NCBI GenBank assembly: GCA_026003175.1
Contig: BPGT01000002.1
Coordinates: 558,001-622,000 of the forward strand
Source: Armatimonadota bacterium
Lineage (GTDB): Bacteria; Armatimonadota; HRBIN16
Direction of reading: 5' to 3'
DNA: 64,000 nt
Notes under the pieces: model-generated
What the model was told of the DNA's origin: nothing
The model's database searches: none
What the model saw: only the letters and a program-made list of their open reading frames with translations
Position numbers and translations under genes: made by a program
In this document: one piece after another, positions 18,188 through 27,476 of the stretch
How positions within the stretch are numbered: the first letter of the stretch is position 1
Layout of the letters: every line of letters starts with the position of its first letter

Positions 18188-18367
18188 AGCCTGTTCCTCC
18201 CTTTGTGTCTCTCACAAGTTGTCGAGCAAACGCCGATTCTTTTTTGCGACGCCGCCTGCGCAGATTCCTGCAACCGCTACCGCGTCAGGTTCACGTTCAC
18301 CGTTACCGGTTGATTCTGCGCGGTGAGAGTTATCTCCTGCTATGGTTCGGAACCAAGCGAAGGCATT

Positions 18368-20200
18368 CTACTGCGGTTGCATCTGTAACCACTCGTCCCA
18401 ATACGTGGCGCGAGCAAACGCCAGCAGTCCGTAGCGCGTTTCGAAGCCGCCGGGCGTCGGCACGTAGATAGACAACCCGTGCGAGCGGTTCACACGACGG
18501 CTGCTGTGCGCCTCTGCAATCACTGCCTGCGACAGCGCGTTCTGCACGCCGTTGAGTGCGTCGGTGAGTTCGGGCGAGCTGGGCAACCGGACACGCAATT
18601 GCTCAGTATAGTCCCACAGGTCCTTGTAGGTATACTCGGCATAAGCCTGCGCACTATCACGAGATGCAGCAACAAGAACTGGGTGGTCAATGGCGACTAC
18701 TGACAAGGTGTGTGCCAATCTACTTACTGTTTGTATCACGTTCTCGAGAAAAGAGGTGTCTATGGCGGACTGAGTAATGTTGTCGTAGTACATTCCTGGT
18801 TTTGTGTAGAAGTTCACTGTACGACTTACGATAAGACAAGCTAATTCTCGAGGGGATATCCGTGGGCTCGACACCATAGGATACAAAATCTCATGATATG
18901 GATACCCCGCAGCCGGCGGGCTCTCCTCAGAACCCACAATGTAGTCGCCCAGATGGCGTATCTCGTATGCCACCTCCAGCATCTGCATCAGCGAGGCGTC
19001 AAAGGCGATGATGTCCCACCGGACACCCGCACTCAGCGCGAGAGGCAGCTCCCAGATGCGGATGTGGTTGCCGGTGTTGTCATCATAGGAGACGCCACGC
19101 GCGAAGAGGTTCAACCTGTCGCGATAAGCCCGCCAGCCTGCTCCGTGATTCCATATCACCACCATATACTTGCGTGCAGGGAAACTGCGCACTCCCCACT
19201 GCAGGAAATCGCGCAGGGTGTTGGGACTGCCCATGTCTACCCCTGTGCCCATATCCACCAGCAGGTTGGAGTTCACCGTTTCGGGGTCGCTGTCTTTGGT
19301 CACGTAGTAGCGACGGGTGGTTTTCCAGTCACCGTTGGTGCTGTCGTAGTTCGCAATGCGCTTCCACTGCACCACGATATTCACGTCGCTGGTAGAGCCG
19401 AGTTGTTCCATCTCGTTCATATCGTCCACACTGTCCGGCTCCAGATTGTTGGCAGCGTTCATGAACACCAGTATCGTCCACTCGCGGGTGACTGTCTGCA
19501 CGCCAACGGAGGCGTTTGCTGTGAGCCCCAGAGCATCCACGCTGGCAGTCACCGTCACGCTACCCGGCGCCAGCGCACGCGCAACGCCGTCTGCGCCGAG
19601 GTTCACCACGCTGGCGTCACTCACACTCCAGCGCACGGAGGTGCCCGCTGGCAGGAGCAGATAACGCCCCTGCGCGTCTACCCCCAGCACCGACAACGGC
19701 AGGATTTGTCCGGGCGTGAGGTTGACGACGTTCGGCAGGATGGCGAGGGCAACGGGCGTGCCTCCGGTAGCAACGTTCAGCCGTTGAATGGTGTTCTGCA
19801 CAATCTGCACGGTAATATCACCGACTGCGACCGGTGTTCCTGTGGCGTTTTCGTTGTTGTAGACGTTCAGCTGTATCCGGTAAACTCCTGTCTCCAACTG
19901 GACGACCCATGCTGTGGAATCCCCGAGGACGCGGTTCAGAACTGCCTCTTGTATCAGTTTGTCCGAGCGATAGAGAGTTGCTCGCACCGCATGAGGCGCG
20001 GATGGGTCGCCGCGGTTGCCGGTCCAGGTGATGGTAAGTGCCAAACTCCCCGAACCAGTGGACGACGAGCCCGTGAAGCTGTTAAACATACCACATCCGC
20101 ACAGGGGTAACAGTAGCAGCGAGACCCCCACGCAAACCAAACCCATACAGATTTTGGTATTAGGCAACACCTGTCGAAGCTGACCTCCTGAATTTTTCAT
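18368..20200 (-). CDS. Clostripain-family (C11) lipoprotein with Ser in place of catalytic Cys
   Basis: An exported protein of about 610 residues with a lipobox (LLLLPLCGCGMF). An N-terminal beta domain (about 40-130) and a BIG2-like domain (about 145-230; PNVVNLTPGQILPLSVLGVDAQG to GSVTVTASV) come first. A C11 peptidase domain covers about 235-610 (TREWTILVFMNAANNLE, VIWNHGAGWR, then WDIIAFDASLMQMLEVAYEI). In clostripains the last motif is FDACLM, whose Cys is the nucleophile; here the codon is TCG (Ser). The His motif NHGAGW is kept. It may be a pseudo-protease or a serine variant. The start is uncertain: TTG at 20251 or ATG at 20200. Confidence 0.82.
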   Translation of the reverse strand: MKNSGGQLRQVLPNTKICMGLVCVGVSLLLLPLCGCGMFNSFTGSSSTGSGSLALTITWTGNRGDPSAPHAVRATLYRSDKLIQEAVLNRVLGDSTAWVVQLETGVYRIQLNVYNNENATGTPVAVGDITVQIVQNTIQRLNVATGGTPVALAILPNVVNLTPGQILPLSVLGVDAQGRYLLLPAGTSVRWSVSDASVVNLGADGVARALAPGSVTVTASVDALGLTANASVGVQTVTREWTILVFMNAANNLEPDSVDDMNEMEQLGSTSDVNIVVQWKRIANYDSTNGDWKTTRRYYVTKDSDPETVNSNLLVDMGTGVDMGSPNTLRDFLQWGVRSFPARKYMVVIWNHGAGWRAYRDRLNLFARGVSYDDNTGNHIRIWELPLALSAGVRWDIIAFDASLMQMLEVAYEIRHLGDYIVGSEESPPAAGYPYHEILYPMVSSPRISPRELACLIVSRTVNFYTKPGMYYDNITQSAIDTSFLENVIQTVSRLAHTLSVVAIDHPVLVAASRDSAQAYAEYTYKDLWDYTEQLRVRLPSSPELTDALNGVQNALSQAVIAEAHSSRRVNRSHGLSIYVPTPGGFETRYGLLAFARATYWDEWLQMQPQ

Positions 20201-20202
20201 TG

Positions 20203-20246
20203 AAGGCAGCTTCCCCTCCTTGCTCCCGGAGAGGAGAAGCTGCCTT
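20203..20246. repeat. Inverted repeat AAGGCAGCTTC / GAAGCTGCCTT
   Basis: Perfect 11-bp arms (20203-20213 and 20236-20246) enclose a CCCCTCCTTGCTCCCGGAGAGG middle that can extend the stem imperfectly. It lies between the tail-fibre-like gene and the clostripain-like gene and overlaps the latter's possible upstream start, so it could influence its translation. Confidence 0.6.
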
Positions 20247-20277
20247 AGCAACCCGGATTCTTGGATTGCTTATACCA

Positions 20278-20302
20278 CAAGAAGAACGCCTCTTCAAGGC
20301 GT
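20278..20302 (-). terminator. Hairpin overlapping the stop of the tail-fibre-like gene
   Basis: ACGCCT-TGAAG-AGGCGT on the minus strand starts inside the TGA stop and is followed by the T-rich TCTTCTTG. It is a reasonable, though weak, intrinsic terminator. Confidence 0.5.
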
Positions 20303-21692
20303 CAACGGGCGATCTCCTGGTGGAGAATGCCCATCTCCTTAGGTTGTCCATACAGCTCTGGGTGCAGATACTTCCCCTGCTGTTCCTTAGGCTTCATTTG
20401 TTCCGTCAGGAAACCGTATTCCTGTACCCAGCGGTCGTTGCGTATCGCCTCTACCCGCCAGGAAACCTCTGTGTACGGCTTGCTGGTGCGGATTACGAAT
20501 CGGTTGTTTTGTATCTTGCGTACAACCTTTGCCAGCACGAAGTCGTCGCTGCTGTCAATCACCGTTAACTGGTAGCGAAAGTCGCGGTTGATCGCCTCAA
20601 AGTAATCGGGCAGGCATACGACCGCGTAGCCTTGGGCATCAGTGATAATGTTCCCGCTGTAGGCGTTGTATGGTTCGGGGCCTTCCGTGCAGAAGTGATT
20701 CAGATATGCTCTGTCCGGTTTCAGCGGATGGTCTATCTGGAAGGACTTGGTACCGCTGGCGGCAAGGTTTCCGGCAGAATATACGCCATAACTGGATGAG
20801 GAATCGGTTTGCCCTAGAACTCCGACGTTCACGGTAGCATAGCCGTACACTCCTGCCCCACCTGTGCTGTTGCTGCGCCCGTAAACGCCGTATGCACCTC
20901 CTTGGCTCGCAGTTGCATATCCGTACACCCCTCGCCCGTCGACGCTGTCACTACGTCCGTACACCCCAAAAGTTTGTCCCCTGTCGGGGGTAGCGGTCGC
21001 ATAGCCGTAGATACCGGCCCAAGGGGCTGTACCGTACACTGCTGTACCTCCGGGGCTGTTGCTTCGGAAGTAGCCTCCGTATGCGCTGCCGCTGGTAGCA
21101 CTGCCGTAACCGTAGACACCGGCACCATCAGGACTGTTACTTTGCCCAGACACACCGTACGTATACCCGCTGGAGGCGTTAGCCAACCCTGCCACACCTA
21201 TTCCCGCACTGCTGGCACTCTCGAACAAACCTCCGTATGTGTAGCCAGTAGTTGCCGTTGCTACACCACGTACACCTTTGCCACCGGTGCTCTCGCTCTG
21301 GAACCAACCACCGTATGTGCCTCCGCTTGTGGCTGTTGCATGTCCTACTACGCCTTTGCCTGAACTACTGTAGCTTCTTCCATATACACCGTACGTGTAG
21401 CCACTGGAAGCGGTTGCTAATCCAAACACTCCCATCCCGGCGGTACTAGCACTTTCGAACCAACCGCCATAAGAAACACCGCTAGTAGCAGTGTGTCTGC
21501 CAAAGATGGCACGGGAGCTTAGCGAGGTTTCCACATGCAGCAGATATACTGGGTTCGATGTACCTACTCCCACATTCCCGTTTGTGTAGTAGATATCGCT
21601 TCCAGATTGCTGCCATTGCGCGATCGCTGTTGGGGAGCATAGTGTAAAGAGAAGCAGGATCAACCCCCCCCTGCAAGTATAGTCGTTTTCAC
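20302..21692 (-). CDS. Secreted repeat protein, tail-fibre/S74-like (frameshifted in signal peptide)
   Basis: A 463-residue secreted protein if one base is restored. A GTG at 21690-21692 lies 9 nt after AAAGGAGG and begins MKTTILAGGG. With nine G instead of the eight present (21664-21671), it reads on as a perfect signal peptide ending SPTAIAQ; as sequenced, that frame stops after ten codons. The mature part opens with NGNVGVGTSNPVYLLHVE, as in phage-tail-like and S74 proteins. About eight Gly/Tyr-rich repeats follow (YGVYGRSNSTGGAGVYGYAT type). The C-terminal domain begins SFQIDHPLKPDRAYLNHFCTEGPE and includes DFRYQLTVIDSS. It is probably a surface fibre; the function is unknown. Confidence 0.75.
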
Positions 21693-21752
21693 TGTTTTTT
21701 TCCTCCTTTATAGATAGTAGGATTACGGGAATTCCCCGCATGTGCTATTGAG

Positions 21753-21782
21753 ATATTATCATCATAAGTCAAGCTTTGTCAA
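21753..21782 (-). promoter_or_regulatory. Sigma-70-type promoter of the tail-fibre-like gene
   Basis: A perfect TTGACA (minus strand, 21777-21782) lies 18 bp from TAATAT (21753-21758) or 16 bp from GATAAT (21755-21760). It is about 60 bp upstream of the AAAGGAGG-GTG start. Confidence 0.6.
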
Positions 21783-21827
21783 CAGGACAGCAATGGCCCA
21801 TGGCAAATGGCTTGTAACGCCTCTCAA

Positions 21828-22983
21828 CTAACGACAGACGTCTCGCTGGGTAATCACGACGTCTACCACCAAAGGCTGGTTCGTCTCGGTGATATTGACA
21901 GTCTGGCGAACCTCCAGACAGACCGCATTGGTCATCTTTCTTGCTTTGAGCACATACCTCCCCAGTGGCACCCAGAAGCGGAACTCGCCGCTGGGCTGGG
22001 TGATAACCATGCTGTCCACCTGCGACTGCGTGTCCGCGTCCAGCAGCTGCACGCTGGTTCCCACCGGACTGTCGCCGCCTTGAAGCGTCACCGTGCCGCG
22101 CAGGTTGTAGGGACCACCCGGCGGTTCGTTGCTCACCGGCGGGGCAATGCGTATTTCGCCCAGGTCGTTGTCGCCCGGTGCGAGCGGAGGGTCTATCGCA
22201 AATACCTTCTTCTCGAAACCGATGGCTTCTACCGTTCCCCTGGTCGGTTTGTGCGACCAGACGGTCGAACACAAAGCTGCCCGTCTGGCTGGTCAACGTG
22301 CTGAACGCGCCGATGGTCACTTTCGCGCCCTGCACGGGCTGCCCCGTCTCGGCGGAAACCACCCTGCCGGTGGCACGGGCGATGCCTGTATTCGGACCGA
22401 TGTACACCTCTCCGATATACACTGTACCACTGCTGGGCAGAGGGGGCAGCGGGAAGGTCACTGCGGTGTCGGAAGAACCTTGCGGAGGGTTAATCGTGCC
22501 TTCGGTAGTGGTGGATGGCACCCCTACCACCTCGAAGTTGTAGTCCTTGCCCTCGGCGTTTTGTTGGAGCTGGTCGGTGACCTGTACGGTTTTGCCCGCG
22601 ATGGTCACGCTCGTGCCGGTGTCTGGCAGCCCACGTGTGTCGGAGCGTTTGACCAGTCCCTGGATCGTGACTGCACCACCGCCCCCACCCCCGCCGCCAC
22701 ACGAGGCGAGCAGCAACGCAATGAGGGATAGTATGAGTAGACCCAACCCCCTTGCCCCCTTCCCTACGAGGGAAGGGGGAACATGTGCGTTCCTCTGCCT
22801 GTGGGAGAGGAGGTGGGGGAGTTGGACCTGACCTAACCCCCTTGCCCCCTTCCCTACGAGGGAAGGGTGAACCGTGCGCACCCCTCTCCTCTCAGGAGAG
22901 GGGTCGGGGGAGAGGTCAACGCAACCTTGTCCCCCGCTCATGGAAGAAGGGCTGGGGGAGAGGTTCCATCGCTTTGCTTTCAT
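21828..22983 (-). CDS. Lipoprotein with regulatory-like domains, frameshifted, with repeats at its 5' end
   Basis: Two overlapping frames join into one 384-residue protein if one base is removed near 22230-22245 (the span 22983-21828 is then exactly 385 codons with stop). The first frame ends in FVFDRLVAQTDQG and the second continues TVEAIGFEKKVFAIDPPLAPGDNDLGEIRIAPP. It has a lipobox (LLILSLIALLLASC) and a poly-Gly stretch, then two carboxypeptidase-regulatory-like domains (RVVSAETGQPVQGAKVTIG; LRGTVTLQGGDSPVGTSVQLLDAD). The ATG at 22983 overlaps the upstream gene's stop. The first 75 codons are translated dispersed repeats, so the true start may be a TTG just before the lipobox (about 22747). 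Confidence 0.65.
22741..22966. repeat. Tandem copies of the CCCCCTTGCCCCCTTCCCT palindromic repeat
   Basis: Two copies of a unit starting ACCCCCTTGCCCCCTTCCCT followed by ACGAGGGAAGGG (about 22745-22820 and 22834-22920), plus a decayed third part (22925-22966). Each unit holds one or two CCCTTCCC or CCCTCTCC hairpins. Another copy is at 57585-57665. They sit inside the 5' end of the lipoprotein gene frame. Confidence 0.8.
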
Positions 22984-25900
22984 CGTGTCACCACCATCGG
23001 TAAGATTGCCTGTGACGAGGTTCCATCTTCGCTCTGGGCACGTATGCGCAGGAGGTATGCCCCCGCTGGCACCGCGACGCCGCCCGCATCGCGCCCATCC
23101 CAGGACACGGACTGGATACCCGCCCGCGATGGCGCGCCGCTTTGCAGTATCCGTACCGGCTTGCCCGATGCGCTGAGCACTTCTGCTTGCACCTGCGCGT
23201 CGGCGGAGAGGGTGTACTGGATAGAGTACGCTCCGCCGCGTGTGCGTTGTGCTCGCAGCCCGGTGATGCGCAGAACGCCACCCGATTGGGGCTCGGCGAC
23301 CAGCTGCAGACGACGCGTACCGTTCTGGTCGGTGCGCAGGGTGACAGAAGATACTGTGCGCAGGTTGTAACGTCTGCCGGTAGCATCATCTACCAGCAAG
23401 AGGCGAATGTCTTTCGGTACGGGGCGCAGGTCGCCCCACGTCAGCGTCACATCCATATCAGGTGCAGGGGTGCTTACCTGCAGATTCCATGTGGTGCGCG
23501 CTCCGCTTCGCCTGACATCCACCGCGTAACGTCCGGCAACCGCCCCCCAATCCGGGTTCACCACGCCGAAAGCCAACATTTGCCCAAACGCTGGCGGTGC
23601 TTCGCTGTCGAAGGTGGGGTCGAAGCAGTCACTGGCGTGAGCGGATTGTCCAACGCGCACCTGTGCACGGCTGTCCCCAGCGTTTGCGGTCAGGGCGATC
23701 TGCCAGTCTCCTTTTGCCTCTGTGGCTGGCTGTGCACGAGAAACCAGACGAGAGCGTGAGGCGGGGGCGGGGAAGGTAAGCGTGACTCCCTCTGCCACCA
23801 GCACCCGTAGCCAGTAGCCTTCCCACGGCTGGAGGGTGGTCGCCGCCTCGTAACTGTTGGTGGCGGGATGGTATCGCCAGATGGTGCCGCCTACCCAGCC
23901 TTTGCTCACCGCCGTCGCGAAGGGCACGGGGTCGTTCAGCAGATACTGCACTTCGATTTCCGACACGTCTACCGGCGTGGTAAACGGGTTGCCTATCTGG
24001 TTCCAGCCGTAGGTGGTAGCAATGGTGAAGTTCTGGTCGGTGCGCGGCGTCAGCCCACGAATGTCCGCGATAACATTACTGCGCAGTTTCACCCAATAGC
24101 CTACGCCCGGTCGGAAGGGGGGCGCGGTGGGGTAGAGCAGGTACTTGTTCTCGCCCGGCGTGTCCTGCCGCCAGTGCGCCAGCAGAAACTGGTTGCGCGC
24201 TACTCCCAGCGCATCGGCGTTGTCGGTCGCGAAGGGCAGGATGGGCAGAGAAATCATCTGCAGACCCGCAGAGAAACTGTGCGTCAGCGTCTGCGCACTG
24301 TCGGTGACCTCCAGCGTCAACACCGCCTCCTGATAACCCAGGTTCACCTGCCGTGTTGCCACCGTGTTGCCGTTGCTGTCCTTGACGGTGATCGTGTATC
24401 TGGCAAGCTGCTCGAAGGCGGGTGATGGCAGTTTGACGCCGAACCCACCCTGCGACAGCGCGGCACTTGCTTCCACGCCCAGACTACTGCTGATATGCAC
24501 CGTGCCCGAGTCCAGCCCCAATACCGCTCCGTACAGGTTGTTGGGATTGGTTTTGGTGCCGCCGTAGCCCGGGGCGAAGGGGATGCGCAGTTGTAGTCCC
24601 CCCAGCGGCAGGTCTATCAGCACCCTTTGTGCCCCGCCGATGTTAATGAATAGCGGCGCCGCCGTGCCCTCGCCGTCCACGATGTCGATGCGCTCGTATT
24701 GCGCCCCCAGAAAAAGGCGGTTTTGCTGGTTGTAGTCCCAGTAGATGGGATAGCACACGTCGTTGAGCGGTATCTCGTCGCCGTCGGCAGTGGTCTGGTA
24801 ATACATGAGCACGATGGAGATACCGGGGTTGTCCTGCCCCTCATCGGCGCGGTCGGGCACTACCCAGGCGTAAATCTTCTTTCCGAACGAGACGCTGGTA
24901 TCCAGGATGTATTGTCTCTCATACCAGCGGTCAAAGGGTAAGCCTTCCACCATGCCGCCGTTAGCCAGCACGCCGGCAGCAATCGCTTTCAAGCGTGGGA
25001 TGTCTCCGCTCAGTTTGACCGTTTCGTTCGGGTTGTACTGGGCGTAGTATTGTGCGTTGAACTTCTTGAAGAAGTCGGTGTCTTCCAGATACACCTTCAG
25101 CCATGCGGAGCCTGCCATCTGCATACGCGGCAGGTACATCCCGCCCAGCTGCCCCGGAGTGACGGGCAGTTGTCTGAGCGAAGGCGCGATGAACGCGTTA
25201 TTGCCCAGCGCGGGCTGATTCAGCAGGTCGTAGAAGGGCAGGGCATGGTAGTTCGGGTCAGTCTTGAAGAAGCTCTCCGGGTCTGCAATGCCCATCGCCT
25301 GTGCCACGCGGTGCGCCACCAGTATCGTCACCGCCCGCGCGAAGCCCTCTTCCCACGCATCGTAGTCAAAGATGAGCGGTCCGTGAAAGGCATGTACTAG
25401 CAGGTGTACCAGATTGATGACCACCGAGTTCTGGCTATTGTATACCGGAAAGAGAATCTCGTTGGTGGAAGCGTTGAAGATGCCTCCTGCGACCGCGTCG
25501 CGGTCGCCGATTTGCTCATCATAGTTGACAACTTTGACGGTGCCGCTCTGGGCAGGTTTGCCATAAACGCTCTCAATCAGGGGCAGGGCGGTATTGATGA
25601 CCTGACGCAGGAAAGCTTCTTGTCCGGCACCCCAGCCTTCGAAGACGAAGGAGAGCGTGCCGTCGCCGTAGCGGGTACGCGCGGGCTGCACGATTCTGCC
25701 GCCGTCGCGCAGCACCACCAGCGTGTCCACAGCCCACCTGCGCGTTCTGGGGCAGCGCTCCGATCCGTTTCCAGCGGCGCACCTGCTGGGCAACGCGCTG
25801 CACCTGCGCCCTTCTGCACGGGCACTGCCTGTGTCAGCACCAGCTGCCGCAGGTCTGCGGCGGAGCGGCTGCCTGCGGGAACGTCTATGACCAGCGCACC

Positions 25901-26011
25901 CTGCGGCCCGTTTGAGCGGGTATTGAAAGGCACGTTCACCACGTTACGATAAGGCGCGCTCCACGTGACCGTGGTCACGAGGAGGCACACTGTTGCGGAC
26001 AACCACTTCAT
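22980..26011 (-). CDS. Large secreted protein with degenerate metallopeptidase site and FlgD-like C-terminus (two frameshifts)
   Basis: The signal peptide MKWLSATVCLLVTTVTWSAP starts at 26011 after AAGGAG. Removing one base near 25805-25812 and one near 25733-25738 gives a continuous 1009-residue protein (1010 codons with stop), reading through ALPQNAQVAVDTLVVLRDGG. A domain at about 110-400 has the gluzincin-like layout NLVHLLVHAFHG followed by WEEGFARA, but the usual HExxH is HLLVH (25422-25436). Beta-rich modules and a FlgD-Ig-like C-terminus follow (PVRILQSGAPSRAGIQSVSWDGRDAGGVAVPAGAYLLRI), as in bacterial secreted proteins. It precedes the lipoprotein gene with an ATGA overlap, so the two are coupled. 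The function is unknown. Confidence 0.72.
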
Positions 26012-26027
26012 CGGTGAGAAAACTCCT

Positions 26028-27404
26028 TCATGGTCGGTATGTGAATTTCCAGAGCGGGCTGATGCTGCGAGCGCGTCCATCCGCTGAGAAAGCGACCACC
26101 ACCCAGTAGTAGGTCTGTCCGGGCTGCAGCGCGGGACCGGTGTACACGGTGCTGTTGTTTGGATGGGACACCCTGCTGTTGCCGGGGTTGTTCAGGTCAG
26201 CGGGCCAGAGCGGGTCGCGGTTGATGTCTGGGAACCCCTCGAACAGGATGACCTGATAGGAAGACGCTCCGTTCAGCCTGTCCCAGCGCAGAGTAGGGGA
26301 GGCGGTGCTGATGGTTGCGCCATGTGCCGGGGAGGAGAAGGTGCTCATCGGCTCCAGAGGCGTTGCGCTGGCGTTGTTGGAGGGGTCGCTGGCACCTGCG
26401 CCGGTATCGGGGTCAAAGTTTGCCCCCACTGCCACCACCTGATAGTAGTAAGTAACTCCCGGCGTGAGAGCAAGGTCCAGGTCTGCGAACAGGTCGGCGA
26501 GCGGATCGCGCAAGAAGGCAATGGCATTGTCGGGAACCGAGGCGGGATTCGCTGACCGCCCACGATAGATGCCGTATCCTAGTCGTCGGTTATCCTCCAC
26601 GTAATCCCAGGTGAGGTCAATCTCAATCAGCGAGCCGGTCGGCGTTACCCGGCTGATAGCGCGTCGCTGGGCGCGTCGGGGGTCTATCAGTCGCTTCACC
26701 GCTTCCAGGGCGTTTGCCATTTCTGGCGATGAGGAGCGCGTGACGCCGCGAGGCATCGTCCATACCACCGCCTCCAAATTGGCGGGGGTTGCGGGCACAA
26801 CGCCAGAAGCTACCCCCAGCGCGAAAGAGGCAGCGGTAATCTGTCCAGCAACCACCGTCACCGTTTTCCTGTCGTTCAGGAAGCCGGGCGAAGAGGCGAC
26901 GACGGGGTAATCATAGCCGCCGCGCAAGCCGTCGATGCGGTAGTATCCGCTCTTGTCGGTTACCGCCATCGCAGAAGAGAGGGGACCACCTGCGAATACA
27001 CGCGCACCTTCGATACGATTGCCGTACGGGTCCAGCACAAAGCCCTCGATAGAACCCTGCAAGTTCTCTGGGCAAAGCAGGATGTTGGTATTGCGCGTGG
27101 TGTCGTTTGCGAAGACCTGCACCAGTGCAATACCGCTCCAATTCTGATTGCCAATGCGTGCGCTGGCGCGGACGTTCTTGAAACCTTCAGAGACATCGGT
27201 CAGCAGGAACGTGCCGTTGGTGTTGGTAAAGGTTTCGCCTTCGCCCGTGACCCACACGCGCGCGCCCACTACAGGGTCGCCGTTAATGTCGGTAACGGTG
27301 CCCGCAATATTCCCTCTTTGAGCCTCTTTACCTCCGCAGGCAATAAGCCATGATATCGCCACACCAACCGCAACCAGTCGCCAGAAAGCTCCCGATCGCA
27401 TCAT
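26028..27404 (-). CDS. Lipoprotein with two regulatory-like domains and fibronectin-like domains
   Basis: A 458-residue exported lipoprotein starting MMRSGAFWRLVAVGVAISWLIAC after a GGGAGAGG site. Two carboxypeptidase-regulatory-like domains follow (IAGTVTDINGDPVVGARVWVTG near 30; IEGFVLDPYGNRIEGARVFAGG near 118). Two fibronectin-III-like modules come next (IDLTWDYVEDNRRLGYGIYRG near 260; SPTLRWDRLNGASSYQVILFEG near 365; AQTYYWVV-type strands). It is probably displayed on the cell surface. A strong promoter is at 27436-27464. The next gene starts 16 nt after the stop, which suggests a three-gene operon from here to 21828. Confidence 0.82.
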   Translation of the reverse strand: MMRSGAFWRLVAVGVAISWLIACGGKEAQRGNIAGTVTDINGDPVVGARVWVTGEGETFTNTNGTFLLTDVSEGFKNVRASARIGNQNWSGIALVQVFANDTTRNTNILLCPENLQGSIEGFVLDPYGNRIEGARVFAGGPLSSAMAVTDKSGYYRIDGLRGGYDYPVVASSPGFLNDRKTVTVVAGQITAASFALGVASGVVPATPANLEAVVWTMPRGVTRSSSPEMANALEAVKRLIDPRRAQRRAISRVTPTGSLIEIDLTWDYVEDNRRLGYGIYRGRSANPASVPDNAIAFLRDPLADLFADLDLALTPGVTYYYQVVAVGANFDPDTGAGASDPSNNASATPLEPMSTFSSPAHGATISTASPTLRWDRLNGASSYQVILFEGFPDINRDPLWPADLNNPGNSRVSHPNNSTVYTGPALQPGQTYYWVVVAFSADGRARSISPLWKFTYRP

Positions 27405-27435
27405 ACCTCTCCCATCCTCAGAAATGACCGTGCTT

Positions 27436-27464
27436 ATCATACCAACAGACGGTTCCGGTGTCAA
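27436..27464 (-). promoter_or_regulatory. Near-consensus sigma-70 promoter of the lipoprotein operon
   Basis: Minus-strand TTGACA (27459-27464) and TATGAT (27436-27441) are 17 bp apart. They lie between the preceding gene's stop and the lipoprotein start, about 32 bp upstream of the ATG. Confidence 0.72.
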
Positions 27465-27476
27465 CGCGGTTATCTT

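Noticed and set aside
18282-18340. A short minus-strand stretch reading ITLTAQNQPVTVNVNLTR before a stop
   Set aside because: It looks like the end of a regulatory-like domain gene but has no start or upstream body; at most a remnant, not called as a gene.
20820-21500. Regularly repeated DNA that could suggest a CRISPR array
   Set aside because: The repeats are in-frame codons of Gly/Tyr-rich protein repeats with no constant spacers; no cas genes are present.
25577-26080. A separate 167-codon gene before the large secreted protein
   Set aside because: Its N-terminus is the signal peptide of the large protein and the rest is out-of-frame sequence after an indel.
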